Assembly: GCF_002742625.1 (NCBI RefSeq) | Contig: NZ_PEBF01000001.1 | Coordinates: 1-64,000 of the forward strand | Source: Caulobacter sp. FWC2 | GTDB lineage: Bacteria > Pseudomonadota > Alphaproteobacteria > Caulobacterales > Caulobacteraceae | DNA length: 64,000 nucleotides | Reading direction: 5' to 3' | In this document: positions 9,669 through 18,507 of the stretch, piece by piece | Layout of the letters: each line of letters opens with the position of its first letter | How positions within the stretch are numbered: the stretch's first letter is position 1 | The notes under the pieces: model-generated | What the model was told of the DNA's origin: nothing | Database searches by the model: none | Seen by the model: the letters and a program-made list of their open reading frames with translations, nothing else | Translations under genes and position numbers: made by a program

Positions 9669-11257
9669 CCGCCTGGAAGGACTTCCGAGCGACGGCCTGG
9701 AGCGGCCCGGTCCTGGCGCTGCTCGCGGGCCTGGCCGCCGCTCTGGCCCACCCGCCGTTCGGCTTGCTGCCGGGATTGCTGGGTTACTCCGGGCTGCTCT
9801 TCCTTTTGGACGACGCCAACCCTGCCAAGCCGTTGCGCTCGGCCTTCTGGCGCGGCTGGCTGGCCGGGGTGGGCTATTTCGCCCTGAGCACCTGGTGGAT
9901 CGCCGAAGCCTTCATGGTCGACGCCGCAAACCAGGGCTGGATGGCCCCGTTCGCGGTGGCGGCCATGGCCGGGGGTCTGGCGCTGTTCTGGGGCCTTGCG
10001 GCGCTGCTCTACCGCTGGGTCCGACCGGCTAGCGCCTGGCGGGTCCTGACCTTCGCCGGCGCCTTCGCGGCGCTGGAGTGGGCGCGCGGCCACGTGCTGA
10101 CCGGCTTTCCCTGGAACCTGCCGGGCGAGACCTGGCGGGCGGGCTCCTGGCCGTCCCAGGCGGCCGCCCTGGTCGGCGCCTACGGCCTTACCTGGATCAC
10201 CCTGGCCATCGCCGCCGCCCCTGCCGTGTGGCGCGAGGGCAAGGCGGGGAAGGTCGCGCTGGGCGCCGCCGTCGCCGGCCTCGTCGCGCTCTATGCCTAC
10301 GGTGCGGTGGTCCAGTCGCGGCCGCTGGCCAAGGGGCCGCCGACGACCGTGCGGATCGTTCAGGCCGACATCCAGCAGGACGCCAAGTGGGACGCCGTCC
10401 GCTTCTCGCAGATCGTGCAGTCGTACGTTTCGCTGACCGCGACGCCCTACCAGGACAGGCCCGCGGACATCGTGATCTGGCCCGAGGGCGCCCTGCCGGC
10501 GGCGACCAACGACTATCTCGCGCCGGGGACCTGGGTCCGCCAGGCGATCGTCGACAGCCTTCAGCCCGGCCAACTGCTGCTGATCGGCGGCTACCGTTAC
10601 GAAGGTCCGGTCCAGGCGCCGGTCTATTACAACAGCCTTATCGCCCTGCGCCGCACGGCCACGGACATCGAGGTGGTCGGGGTCTATGACAAGCATCGGC
10701 TGGTGCCGTTCGGCGAATACCTGCCGGCGGAGAAGTTCCTCACCCTCATCGGCTTCAAGAGCCTAGCGCATCTGGGCGACGGCTTCGCCACCGGTCCGCG
10801 CCCGGCCCCGCTGCGCATCGGGCCCGACCTGCTGGTCCAGCCTCTGATCTGCTACGAGAGCCTGTTTCCGGGCTTGGCCAAGCGCGATCCGAACGTCCGG
10901 GTTTTGATCAATGTGTCGAACGACGCCTGGTTCGGCGTGACGTCCGGGCCCTTGCAGCACCTCAATCTGGCTAGCTATCGCGCCATCGAAAGCGCCAAGC
11001 CTATCCTGCGCGCAACCCCCACCGGAGTAAGCGCTGTCATCAACGCGCGTGGTCGAATCGTCCCGGGGACCCGGCTCGATTTAGGCAAAAGCGGCGTCGT
11101 CGACGCGCAAATACCGGGGATGGGTGAGGTTACACCCTTCGACAACTTGGGGAATCTCGCGTTTCTTGCGCTTCTACTGATATCTGCGGTTGTGTCAGTT
11201 CGCTTTCGAGCAGGTGAGTCCTTTTCCTCTATTGCGCGCGTGAAAGACTTAGGCTGA
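9665..11257 (+). CDS. lnt: Apolipoprotein N-acyltransferase Lnt
   Basis: This inner-membrane enzyme has 530 residues. About six N-terminal transmembrane helices precede a periplasmic carbon-nitrogen hydrolase domain with the three catalytic positions in view: Glu in WPEGALPA, Lys in YDKHRLVPFGEYLP and Cys in CYESLFPG. It adds the third acyl chain to lipoproteins, several of which are encoded nearby. Translation probably starts at GTG 9665, overlapping the corC TGA. Confidence 0.95.
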   Translation: MTAWKDFRATAWSGPVLALLAGLAAALAHPPFGLLPGLLGYSGLLFLLDDANPAKPLRSAFWRGWLAGVGYFALSTWWIAEAFMVDAANQGWMAPFAVAAMAGGLALFWGLAALLYRWVRPASAWRVLTFAGAFAALEWARGHVLTGFPWNLPGETWRAGSWPSQAAALVGAYGLTWITLAIAAAPAVWREGKAGKVALGAAVAGLVALYAYGAVVQSRPLAKGPPTTVRIVQADIQQDAKWDAVRFSQIVQSYVSLTATPYQDRPADIVIWPEGALPAATNDYLAPGTWVRQAIVDSLQPGQLLLIGGYRYEGPVQAPVYYNSLIALRRTATDIEVVGVYDKHRLVPFGEYLPAEKFLTLIGFKSLAHLGDGFATGPRPAPLRIGPDLLVQPLICYESLFPGLAKRDPNVRVLINVSNDAWFGVTSGPLQHLNLASYRAIESAKPILRATPTGVSAVINARGRIVPGTRLDLGKSGVVDAQIPGMGEVTPFDNLGNLAFLALLLISAVVSVRFRAGESFSSIARVKDLG

Positions 11258-11291
11258 ATTAAAACCGCAATTTCAGCTATCAAGCGTGGGT

Positions 11292-11729
11292 ATGAGCGAC
11301 CTGCCGCACACCGAGCGCCACCCCAATCCCATCGACCTGCACGTCGGGGCCCGCATACGCATGCGCCGAAAGATCCTCGGCGTCAGCCAGGAGCGATTGG
11401 CCGAAGACCTGGGGCTGACCTTTCAGCAGGTCCAGAAATATGAGCGCGGGGCCAACCGGGTCAGCGCCAGCAAGCTCTACGAGATCGCCAGGAGCCTGCA
11501 GTCGTCCGTGGCCTATTTCTTCGAAGGTCTTGCCGACACCGCCAGCGAGGGCATGGCCGAGGGCGGCGAGCTTTTCGTCCACGATTTCCTGATGACGTCC
11601 GAAGGCCTGGAACTGGCCAGCCTGTTTCCCCGGATCACCAAGCCGAAAGTGCGTCGACGGATCCTGGAGCTGGTCCGCTCTATGGCCGAGGAAGCGGAAG
11701 CCGACGAAGCCGACAACGACGAGGGCTAA
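11292..11729 (+). CDS. XRE-family transcriptional regulator
   Basis: The protein has 145 residues. A helix-turn-helix of the Cro/XRE type occupies about residues 15-72 (RMRRKILGVSQERLAEDLGLTFQQVQKYERGANRVSASKL). A 70-residue acidic C-terminal tail of unknown role follows (FHDFLMTSEG-like start, ends EADEADNDEG). This type is common in Caulobacterales and Rhizobiales beside metK. The ATG at 11292 is preferred over GTG 11286. Target genes are not evident; metK, 113 bp downstream, is a candidate. Confidence 0.85.
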   Translation: MSDLPHTERHPNPIDLHVGARIRMRRKILGVSQERLAEDLGLTFQQVQKYERGANRVSASKLYEIARSLQSSVAYFFEGLADTASEGMAEGGELFVHDFLMTSEGLELASLFPRITKPKVRRRILELVRSMAEEAEADEADNDEG

Positions 11730-11758
11730 GTCTCTCAAGCTCCGCTTGATCGCATAAA

Positions 11759-11772
11759 CATATCTTTATATG
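11759..11772. promoter_or_regulatory. Inverted repeat CATAT-N4-ATATG before metK
   Basis: CATATCTTTATATG is a perfect 5-bp inverted repeat in an AT-rich island about 70 bp before the metK start, striking against the GC-rich background. The placement fits an operator or -10 region. SAH/SAM-responsive ArsR-type regulators (SahR, SamR) control metK in many proteobacteria, but I cannot match this site to a defined motif. Confidence 0.45.
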
Positions 11773-11842
11773 GTTCCTGTCTAACTGACGCCGTACCGGG
11801 CGCCTGTCCGCGTGCGCGGAATTTCATGACCGGAGCTGTCTC

Positions 11843-13066
11843 TTGAGCCGTTCGTCCTACATTTTCACCAGCGAGAGCGTCTCCGAAGGTCACCCCGACA
11901 AGGTCGCCGACCGTATCAGCGACACCGTCGTCGACGCCTTCCTGACCGCCGATTCCGAGGCGCGCGTCGCCTGCGAGACCCTGGTGACGACCAACCGCAT
12001 CGTCCTGGCCGGCGAGGTTCGCGCCGGTAAGCCGGACGGCGACAAGAAGGCCAACAAGGAACTGACCAAGGACATCCTCGCCTCGCTCGAGCCCAAGGTT
12101 CGCGCGGCGATCAAGGATATCGGCTACGAGCAAAAGGGCTTCCACTGGCAGAAGGCGAAGTACTCGAACTTCCTGCACGGCCAGTCGGCGCACATCGCCC
12201 AGGGCGTGGACGCCACCGAAAAGAAGGACGAGGGCGCCGGCGACCAGGGCATCATGTTCGGCTATGCCAGCACCGAGACCCCGGAGCTGATGCCGGCCAC
12301 CCTGCAATACAGCCATAACGTGCTGAAGCGCTTGGCCGAGCTGCGTCACAGCGGCGAGCTCTCGGAGCTGGAGCCGGACGCCAAGAGCCAGGTGACCTTG
12401 GAATATGATGGCGCCGGCCGTCCCGTGCGCGTCGTCTCGATCGTCGTGAGCCATCAGCACAAGAAGAAGATCGACGGCAAGGCCGCGACCTCCAAGCGCG
12501 TGCTGGACCTGATCAAGCCGCACATCCTGCCGGTCTTCCCGGACGGCCTGATCACCAAGAAGACCCAATGGCTGGTCAATCCGACGGGCCGCTTCGAGAT
12601 CGGTGGTCCGGACGGCGACGCCGGCGTCACCGGCCGCAAGATCATCGTCGACACCTACGGCGGCGCGGCCCCGCACGGCGGCGGCGCGTTCTCGGGCAAG
12701 GATCCGACCAAGGTCGACCGCTCGGCCGCTTATGCCTGCCGCTACCTGGCCAAGAACGTCGTGGCCTCGGGCCTGGCCGACCGCTGCACCATCCAGATCG
12801 CCTATGCGATCGGCGTGGCTCAGCCCGTCTCGTTCCACGTCGATCTGCACGGCACCGGCAAGGTCGATCCGGCGATCCTGGAAAAGGTCCTGCCGCAGCT
12901 GATCGGCGGCGCCACCCCGCGCGCCATCCGCGAACACCTGCAGCTGAACCGTCCGATCTACGCCCGCACCGCCGCCTACGGCCACTTTGGCCGCACGCCG
13001 GACAACGAAGGCGGCTTCTCGTGGGAGAAGACCGACCTCGTGGGCGAGCTGAAGGGCCTGGCGTAA
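11843..13066 (+). CDS. metK: S-adenosylmethionine synthetase
   Basis: The enzyme has 407 residues and makes SAM from methionine and ATP. Three-domain MetK marks are present: [19 protein letters not shown] at the start, [13 protein letters not shown] in the middle and [19 protein letters not shown] later. Translation starts at TTG 11843, seven bases after GGAG; a six-codon ATG reading frame (11826-11846) overlaps that start. The gene ends with a strong intrinsic terminator. SAM made here feeds MiaB, TrmB and the DNA methyltransferase in this window. Confidence 0.96.
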   Translation: MSRSSYIFTSESVSEGHPDKVADRISDTVVDAFLTADSEARVACETLVTTNRIVLAGEVRAGKPDGDKKANKELTKDILASLEPKVRAAIKDIGYEQKGFHWQKAKYSNFLHGQSAHIAQGVDATEKKDEGAGDQGIMFGYASTETPELMPATLQYSHNVLKRLAELRHSGELSELEPDAKSQVTLEYDGAGRPVRVVSIVVSHQHKKKIDGKAATSKRVLDLIKPHILPVFPDGLITKKTQWLVNPTGRFEIGGPDGDAGVTGRKIIVDTYGGAAPHGGGAFSGKDPTKVDRSAAYACRYLAKNVVASGLADRCTIQIAYAIGVAQPVSFHVDLHGTGKVDPAILEKVLPQLIGGATPRAIREHLQLNRPIYARTAAYGHFGRTPDNEGGFSWEKTDLVGELKGLA

Positions 13067-13091
13067 GCCAGACCCTCGACCTTCCTTGACG

Positions 13092-13126
13092 CGGGCTCCG
13101 ATCCAACCGGGTCGGAGCCCGTTTTC
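13092..13126 (+). terminator. Intrinsic terminator of metK
   Basis: CGGGCTCCGA (13092-13101) pairs perfectly with TCGGAGCCCG (13112-13121) across a 10-base loop, followed by TTTTC. It lies 26 bp after the metK stop. Confidence 0.88.
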
Positions 13127-13152
13127 ATTTCGCCTTCAAAGCTCTGGAGGCT

Positions 13153-13258
13153 GTCCGTTTCGGATGAAAGTCCGAAACGGACAAACAGGCTCCATTTCAA
13201 ACATTTAGAGCGTGGCCGGGCGTCGAAACCGCTTACACTTTCGGCTGCCACGCTCTAA
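13153..13258. repeat. Composite two-hairpin intergenic repeat, copy 1
   Basis: There are two hairpins in tandem. The first pairs GTCCGTTTCGGA (13153-13164) with TCCGAAACGGAC (13171-13182). The second pairs TTAGAGCGTGGC (13205-13216) with GCCACGCTCTAA (13247-13258) and encloses a smaller CGAAA/TTTCG stem. The hairpins are joined by an AACATTT stretch. A second copy with changed stem bases lies at 53129-53208 before rfbB. Confidence 0.75.
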
Positions 13259-13268
13259 GACGCCGCCC

Positions 13269-13949
13269 ATGACCTCCGCTCCCATCCCTCACGGACCGCT
13301 GCGCTCGTTCGGCCGCATTAAGGCGCGCCCGGTGAAGCCGCGCCAGCAGGTCCTGCTCGACACCCTGCTGCCCGAGATCGCCGTGCCGCAAGGCCCGTTC
13401 CAGCCGCTGGACCTGATGCCGGAGGCCAAGAGCGTGTGGCTGGAGATCGGCTTCGGCGGCGGAGAGCACATGGCCGCCCAGGCGGGCCGCGCGCCCGAGA
13501 CGCTGGTCATCGGCGCAGAGCCGTTCGTCAACGGCGTGGCCAGCGCTGTGCGTCACGTCGAAGAGCAGGCGCTGAAGAACGTCCGCATCCATGAGGGCGA
13601 CGCTCGCGACGTGGTCGACTGGCTGCCCGACGCCTGCCTTGACCGGGTCTTCATCATGTTCCCCGACCCCTGGCACAAGGCGCGTCACAACAAGCGCCGC
13701 CTGATCCAGCCCGAGTTCGTCGCCAAACTGGCGCGCGTCATGAAGCCGGGCGCGGCCCTGCGCTTCGCCACCGACTGGGCCGACTACGGCGAGTGGACGA
13801 CCGAGCGCGTGCTGGCCGATCCGAACTTCCGCTTCGCCGACGCCAACGCCGATCGCAACGCGATCCCGGCGGACCACGTGACCACGCGCTACGAGGAAAA
13901 GAAGCTGGGCGACTGCGCGCCGGTGTTCCTGGACTTCCTCAGGACGTAG
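13269..13949 (+). CDS. trmB: tRNA (guanine-N7-)-methyltransferase TrmB
   Basis: This Rossmann-fold methyltransferase has 226 residues and forms m7G46 in tRNA variable loops. The SAM-binding segment is WLEIGFGGGEHMAAQA, with IFPDPWHKARHNKRR-type signature visible as IMFPDPWHKARHNKRR. ATG 13269 follows the repeat element; an in-frame GTG at 13212 would translate the repeat and is unlikely. Its 3' end overlaps the end of the opposing DUF5990 gene by 11 bp. Confidence 0.94.
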   Translation: MTSAPIPHGPLRSFGRIKARPVKPRQQVLLDTLLPEIAVPQGPFQPLDLMPEAKSVWLEIGFGGGEHMAAQAGRAPETLVIGAEPFVNGVASAVRHVEEQALKNVRIHEGDARDVVDWLPDACLDRVFIMFPDPWHKARHNKRRLIQPEFVAKLARVMKPGAALRFATDWADYGEWTTERVLADPNFRFADANADRNAIPADHVTTRYEEKKLGDCAPVFLDFLRT

Positions 13950-14349
13950 CGCGCGCCCACGTCTTGAGCAGGGGCACAGTGGCGCAGGCTGGCCCGCCGT
14001 CCTTGGCGCGGCCGGCGATGGTCGCCTCAACCACGTCACCCGCGACAAGGTCGGCTGGCAGGTCGTGCAGGTAGATCTTGATCCGCCGCTGCCACTCTGT
14101 CTGGCAGTCGCCCGCCGCGCGGCCCGAGGCGATGTAGACGAACCGTCCCCGGCCGTCGGTCCGCACGAAGCCGCCGCCGGGGCGAAGGCCCTGCGGCGTC
14201 GAGGTCAGGGTGATCGGAATGTCGAAGGAGAGGTCGCCCTCTGACCTCACCGGATCGACCGGGTGGTTCTTGGCGTCCTGCTTGGAAAAGACCACGCCAG
14301 GCGGTGGGTCGGCCAGGATGATCCGCAAGGTGAGATCGATCCTGGCCAT
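13939..14349 (-). CDS. DUF5990 family protein
   Basis: The protein has 136 residues and no signal peptide or membrane segment. It is beta-rich and starts MARIDLTLRIILADPPPGVVF, with the central segment PGGGFVRTDGRGRFVYIASGRAAG, which fits the DUF5990 family of unknown function. It lies downstream of ppa on the same strand, separated by a 12-bp hairpin, and its 3' end overlaps trmB. No function can be assigned. Confidence 0.7.
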   Translation of the reverse strand: MARIDLTLRIILADPPPGVVFSKQDAKNHPVDPVRSEGDLSFDIPITLTSTPQGLRPGGGFVRTDGRGRFVYIASGRAAGDCQTEWQRRIKIYLHDLPADLVAGDVVEATIAGRAKDGGPACATVPLLKTWARATS

Positions 14350-14360
14350 CGGAAGCCTTC

Positions 14361-14387
14361 CCTATCTGATCGGCACGATCAGATAGG
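14361..14387. repeat. Perfect 12-bp hairpin between ppa and DUF5990
   Basis: CCTATCTGATCG (14361-14372) pairs with CGATCAGATAGG (14376-14387) across GCA. It lies between the ppa stop and the DUF5990 start on the minus strand. No T-tract follows on that strand, so it may stabilise the ppa mRNA 3' end or be an operator rather than a full terminator. Confidence 0.5.
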
Positions 14388-14416
14388 ACAAAAAGGCTGA
14401 CCAAGAAAAGAGGACC

Positions 14417-14950
14417 CTAGTAGGTCTCGTTGTAGCGCTTGATCGCGGTGCGGATGATGTCGGCGGTCTCTTCGATATCGGCCCAGCCGCTGATCTTGGT
14501 CGATTTGCCCTTTTCCAGATCCTTGTAGTGCTGGAAGAAGTGGGCGATCTGCTCGGTCAGGATGGTCGGCAGGTCGCGCCAGCTGGACACGCCCGTGTAG
14601 AACGGGTGCAGCTTGTCGACCGGCACGGCCAGGATCTTTTCGTCCGAGCCGGCCTCGTCGACCATCATCAGGGTGCCGATCGGACGACAGCGGATGATCG
14701 CGCCCGGCACCACGGGGGTCGGGCCCACAACCATGATGTCGGCCGGGTCGCCGTCATCGGCCAGGGTGTGCGGGATGAACCCGTAGTTGGCCGGATAGAA
14801 CATCGCGGTGTGCAGGAAGCGGTCGACCATCAGGGCGCCGCTTTCCTTGTCGATCTCGTACTTCACCGGCTCGCCGCCCTGCGGGATCTCGATGATGGCG
14901 TTGAGGTCGTAAGGCGGGTTGGCGCCGGTCGGGATCTTGGAGAGGTCCAT
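14417..14950 (-). CDS. ppa: Inorganic pyrophosphatase (family I)
   Basis: This soluble Mg2+-dependent enzyme has 177 residues and hydrolyses pyrophosphate. The signature is in view: EIPQGGEPVKYEIDKESGAL, FYPANYGFIPHTLADDGDPADIMV (with the DGDPAD metal-ligand motif) and HFFQHYKDLEKGK. The start MDLSKIPTGANPPYDLNAI at 14950 is conserved; the frame stays open far upstream only as an antisense shadow of rimP. It is transcribed divergently from rimP. Confidence 0.95.
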   Translation of the reverse strand: MDLSKIPTGANPPYDLNAIIEIPQGGEPVKYEIDKESGALMVDRFLHTAMFYPANYGFIPHTLADDGDPADIMVVGPTPVVPGAIIRCRPIGTLMMVDEAGSDEKILAVPVDKLHPFYTGVSSWRDLPTILTEQIAHFFQHYKDLEKGKSTKISGWADIEETADIIRTAIKRYNETY

Positions 14951-15050
14951 TGTGACTCTTCGTCTTATGAGGTCCGCGGGGAGGCGGCCTGCGCGGGGGT
15001 CTCTATAGGCTAAAATTGCTGCGGCGCGGAAGGGGCGTGCGCCGATGGAG

Positions 15051-15079
15051 TCGACAAGGTTTTTCAATTCGCCTATAAA
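15051..15079 (+). promoter_or_regulatory. Candidate promoter of the rimP-nusA-infB operon
   Basis: TCGACA (15051-15056) and TATAAA (15074-15079) are 17 bp apart and each matches the housekeeping -35/-10 consensus at five of six positions. Transcription would begin near 15086 and run through the leader hairpin before rimP. Confidence 0.45.
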
Positions 15080-15118
15080 GCGCCCTACATCGTCCGTTAG
15101 CGCTAGATGGCGCTTTCG

Positions 15119-15146
15119 AGCGGCGGCCGAAAGGCTGCCGCTTTTT
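15119..15146 (+). terminator. rimP leader terminator (probable attenuator)
   Basis: AGCGGCGGCC (15119-15128) and GGCTGCCGCT (15133-15142) form a 10-bp stem with one G-U pair, closed by a GAAA tetraloop and followed by a TTTTT run ending at 15146. This intrinsic terminator sits 53 bp before the rimP start and after the only evident promoter, so it would stop transcription before the operon. A rimP-leader attenuator has been described bioinformatically in alphaproteobacteria; this site matches that placement. Confidence 0.7.
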
Positions 15147-15199
15147 GTTTGACCGAATGGGAGCTTGGCTTCCGCCGGTCGTATCGAGTTGAGAAGAAC

Positions 15200-15775
15200 G
15201 TGCGCGGTAAGACGCAAGAAGACCGTGATCTGATCGATATGCTCGATCCCGTGGCCGAAACCCTTGGCTACGAGATCGTCCGGCTGCGCCTGATGGGCGG
15301 CGCCGAGCAGCGTCGCCTGCAGATCATGGCCGAACATCCGCTGCAGGAAGACGGCAGCGGTGGCGACATGAATGTCGAGGATTGCGCGAAGCTCTCGCGC
15401 GGCATTTCCGAAATTCTCGACGCCGCCGACCCGATCACCGGCGAATATACGCTGGAGGTCTCCAGCCCCGGCATCGACAGGCCGCTGACCCGCCTGAAGG
15501 ACTTCAACGACTATGCCGGCCTCGAGGCTCGCATCGAACTCGACCGCGTCGCCGAGGGCCGCAAGCGCTTCAAGGGCGAGCTGGCCGGGATCGAGGACGA
15601 TCAGGTCGGCCTGAACATCGAGGGCGAGGACGACGTCACCGTGTACTTCCCCTTCGCCTGGATCATCGACGCCAAGCTCGTCATGACCGACACCCTGATG
15701 GAGCGGGGCGCAAAGCAGCGCGCCGCCCGCATCCAATCCGACAACGACGACCTGTCCGAAAGTGAAGAGGACTGA
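15200..15775 (+). CDS. rimP: Ribosome maturation factor RimP
   Basis: The protein has 191 residues and is needed for 30S subunit assembly. Visible marks are [19 protein letters not shown] at the start and [17 protein letters not shown] in the middle, then the C-terminal SH3-like domain. The GTG at 15200 gives [15 protein letters not shown]; starting at ATG 15107 would translate the leader terminator, so the GTG is preferred. It is the first gene of rimP-nusA-ylxR-infB and is followed two bases later by nusA. Confidence 0.92.
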   Translation: MRGKTQEDRDLIDMLDPVAETLGYEIVRLRLMGGAEQRRLQIMAEHPLQEDGSGGDMNVEDCAKLSRGISEILDAADPITGEYTLEVSSPGIDRPLTRLKDFNDYAGLEARIELDRVAEGRKRFKGELAGIEDDQVGLNIEGEDDVTVYFPFAWIIDAKLVMTDTLMERGAKQRAARIQSDNDDLSESEED

Positions 15776-15777
15776 CC

Positions 15778-17466
15778 ATGGCCATCGGCATCTCCGCCAA
15801 CCGGCTCGAACTTCTGCAGATCGCCGACGCGGTCGCGCGTGAAAAAAGTATCGAGAAGGAAGTCGTCATCGAGGCCATCGAGGACGCCCTGCAGAAGGCC
15901 GCCCGCGCCCGGTACGGCGCTGAGCACGACATCCGCGTCAAGATCGACCCGCGTACGGGCGAAATGACGCAGAAGCGCGTGATCGAAGTCGTCGCCGACG
16001 ACACCGAGCTCGAAGGCGAGATCGGCAAGGTCCAGCTGTCGATCGCCAAGCGCACCTGGCGCGACGCCGAGATCGGCAAGATCTACGAAGAAAACCTGCC
16101 GCCGTTCGAGATCGGTCGCGTCCAGACCCAGATGGCCCGTCAGGTCGTCATGCATAAGGTCCGCGAAGCCGAGCGCGAGCGTCAGCACGAAGAGTACAAG
16201 GATCGCGTCGGCGAGATCGTCAACGGCAGCGTCAAGCGCGTCGAATACGGCAACGTCATCGTCGACCTGGGCCGTGGCGAAGGCATCATGCGCCGCGACC
16301 AGTCGATCCCGCGCGAGAACTTCAACGTCGGCGACCGCATCCGCGCCTACATCTACGACGTCCGTCGCGAGACCAAGGGCCCGCAGATCATGCTGAGCCG
16401 CGCGCACGGCGGCTTCATGGCCAAGCTGTTCGCCCAGGAAGTGCCGGAAGTCTACGACGGCGTCATCGAGATCCGCGCCGTGGCCCGTGACCCGGGTTCG
16501 CGCGCCAAGATGGCCGTCATCTCGAACGACAGCTCGATCGACCCCGTTGGCGCCTGCGTCGGCATGCGCGGTTCGCGCGTGCAGGCGGTCGTGGCCGAGC
16601 TGCAGGGCGAGAAGATCGACATCATCCAGTGGTCGGAAGACGAGGCCACCTTCATCGTCAACGGCCTGGCGCCGGCGGAAGTCTCCAAGGTCGTCATGGA
16701 CGAGGAAGACGAGCGCGTCGAAGTCGTGGTGCCGGACGAGCAGCTGTCGCTGGCCATCGGCCGTCGCGGCCAGAACGTCCGTCTGGCGTCGCAGCTGACC
16801 GGTTGGCAGATCGACATCATGACCGAAAGCCAGGAGAGCGAGCGCCGCCAGCGCGAGTTCGCCGAGCGCACGACCCTGTTCCAGGAAGCCCTGGACGTCG
16901 ACGAGGTCATCGCCCAGCTGCTGGTCACCGAAGGCTTCGCCGCGGTGGAAGACGTCGCGTTCGTCGAGCCGCACGAGATCGCCTCGATCGAGGGCTTCGA
17001 CGAGGAAACCGCCGAGGAGCTGCAAGCCCGCGCTCGCGAATTCCTCGACAAGGAAGCCGCCGCCCTGGACGCCAAGCGTCTGGAGCTGGGTGTCACCGAC
17101 GAGGTCCTGGCCATCGAGGGCGTGACCCTGGCCATGTCCGTTGCTCTGGGCGAAGGCGATGTGAAGACGGTTGAAGACCTCGCGGGTCTGGTGCCGGACG
17201 ACATGCGCGGCTGGTTCGAGACCAAGAACGGCGAGCGCGTCCGCGAGCCGGGCATCCTGGAGACCTTCAACCTGTCGCCGGAAGACGCCGAGGCGCTGAT
17301 CATGCGCGCCCGCATCGTCATGGGCTGGGTCGAGGCGCCGCCGGAACCGGAATACGAGCCGGAATACGAGGCGGAAGCCGAGCATGAGGGCGAGGTCGAG
17401 GCTGAGGGCGAAACCGTCGCCGAGGCCGCCGCGACCGAAGAGCCCGCCGCCGAAGAAGAGGCGTAA
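15778..17466 (+). CDS. nusA: Transcription termination/antitermination factor NusA
   Basis: The protein has 562 residues. It carries an N-terminal RNA-polymerase-binding domain, S1 (about 135-200, [18 protein letters not shown]), two KH domains ([15 protein letters not shown] and [17 protein letters not shown]), then helix-hairpin-helix repeats and an acidic tail (repeated EPEYE and EAE units). It binds RNA polymerase and nascent RNA at pauses and terminators, and may act on the leader terminator of its own operon, as NusA autoregulation is known in other bacteria. Confidence 0.97.
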   Translation: MAIGISANRLELLQIADAVAREKSIEKEVVIEAIEDALQKAARARYGAEHDIRVKIDPRTGEMTQKRVIEVVADDTELEGEIGKVQLSIAKRTWRDAEIGKIYEENLPPFEIGRVQTQMARQVVMHKVREAERERQHEEYKDRVGEIVNGSVKRVEYGNVIVDLGRGEGIMRRDQSIPRENFNVGDRIRAYIYDVRRETKGPQIMLSRAHGGFMAKLFAQEVPEVYDGVIEIRAVARDPGSRAKMAVISNDSSIDPVGACVGMRGSRVQAVVAELQGEKIDIIQWSEDEATFIVNGLAPAEVSKVVMDEEDERVEVVVPDEQLSLAIGRRGQNVRLASQLTGWQIDIMTESQESERRQREFAERTTLFQEALDVDEVIAQLLVTEGFAAVEDVAFVEPHEIASIEGFDEETAEELQARAREFLDKEAAALDAKRLELGVTDEVLAIEGVTLAMSVALGEGDVKTVEDLAGLVPDDMRGWFETKNGERVREPGILETFNLSPEDAEALIMRARIVMGWVEAPPEPEYEPEYEAEAEHEGEVEAEGETVAEAAATEEPAAEEEA

Positions 17467-17564
17467 GCCTTTCCGAGCGTGGAACGACGGCCTCGCGGAG
17501 CGATCCGCGGGGCCGTTGGCCATTCCGGAGCGCGGCGTTCGCCTCGCTCCCAGCAAAAGACAAG

Positions 17565-18212
17565 ATGACCGAGATCGACCCCAAGACCCACGCCGAAGCC
17601 AATCGTCTGCGCAAGGACATCGTCCTGGGCGAGGCGACGGACGAAGCGCGCCTGGTCCGCTTCGTGGCGGGGCCGGATGGCGTGGTTGTTCCGGATGTCG
17701 CGCGCAAGTTGCCGGGACGCGGGATTTGGGTCGCGGCCGATCGGGACTCGATCACGACCGCCGCCAAGAAGGGCCTGTTCTCGCGGGCCGCCAAGACAAA
17801 GCTGACCGCGCCGGCCGATCTGGCCGACCAGGTCGAGGCGCTGCTGGCCAAGCGGATCCTCGACGCCCTGGGTCTTGCGCGGAAGGCCGGGACCATTATC
17901 TCAGGCTACGAAAAGGTGGTCGCGGCCCTGGGGACGGGCAACGTCGCCTGGCTGATCGAGGCGTCCGACAGCGCCGAGGACGGTCGCCGAAAAATTCAAA
18001 ACGCCGCTCGCAAGGCCCCGAAGCCTCCCCGTTTGCTGGGCGCCTTCAATTCAGATGAATTGGGTTTGGCCTTGGGCGGGGAGAATGTGATACACACCGC
18101 ACTCCTTGCTGGGCGCGGCGCCGAACGTTGGACATTGGATGTCGAGCGTTTGTCAGGTTTCCGCCCGCTTTTGCCTCCCGAATGGTCGGCGAACGGACGT
18201 GAGGACGGCTAG
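17565..18212 (+). CDS. YlxR/DUF448 RNA-binding protein with L7Ae-like domain
   Basis: The protein has 215 residues. The N-terminal YlxR domain is about residues 10-90 ([28 protein letters not shown]); the second half ([26 protein letters not shown]) looks like the ribosomal L7Ae/YlxQ fold. Position between nusA and infB is the classic one for these small RNA-binding proteins. The usual cysteine of the RxCIVTGE start is Asp here (RKDIVLGE). Confidence 0.85.
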   Translation: MTEIDPKTHAEANRLRKDIVLGEATDEARLVRFVAGPDGVVVPDVARKLPGRGIWVAADRDSITTAAKKGLFSRAAKTKLTAPADLADQVEALLAKRILDALGLARKAGTIISGYEKVVAALGTGNVAWLIEASDSAEDGRRKIQNAARKAPKPPRLLGAFNSDELGLALGGENVIHTALLAGRGAERWTLDVERLSGFRPLLPPEWSANGREDG

Positions 18213-18507
18213 GGGCCTTCCCGCCTTCGGCGGATAAGAAGGTCACTGGACTAAGAGGGTGAGCCTTTTCACCCTGGTCGGGCAGCCGACCGGGACGGGC
18301 TCTAGAGCTTTTGCATCCCACTGGATCCGCTTCAGTGCGATGGAAAAGCTCTAGAATCTTAGACGTTGGGCGCGGCTATTCGGGTCGCGTTCGTGGGTGA
18401 AGGGTCGGGAAACGCGCTTGCTTCGGCAGGTACGTCCAGGCCCCTTTCTCACATGGAAAATGCGGTTTTTTAGCCAGGTACCGCCTGGCGGAAGTACAAG
18501 CGAGCGC
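18213..18507. other. Non-coding spacer ylxR-infB with a series of hairpins
   Basis: This 295-bp stretch holds no convincing gene. It contains adjacent hairpins AGGGTGA/TCACCCT (18256-18275) and GGTCGG/CCGACC (18276-18291), then the long repeat hairpin at 18301-18355. The rest, up to the infB start, shows no clear ribosome-binding site beyond a weak GGCGGAAG at 18487-18494. It may be a processing or internal promoter region. Confidence 0.5.
18301..18355. repeat. Long hairpin repeat with TCTAGAGC ends
   Basis: TCTAGAGCTTTT (18301-18312) pairs perfectly with AAAAGCTCTAGA (18344-18355). Inside, CATC/GATG and CACTG/CAGTG continue the stem around a GATCCGCTT loop. Its TCTAGAGC/GCTCTAGA ends resemble the ends of the repeats at 13205-13258 and 53164-53208. 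Similar GAGC-ended hairpins are widespread in alphaproteobacterial intergenic DNA. Confidence 0.65.

Noticed and set aside
11730..11842. SAM riboswitch before metK
   Set aside because: I found none of the conserved pairing or core bases of SAM-II or the SAM/SAH class, only the CATAT-N4-ATATG palindrome and a weak hairpin.
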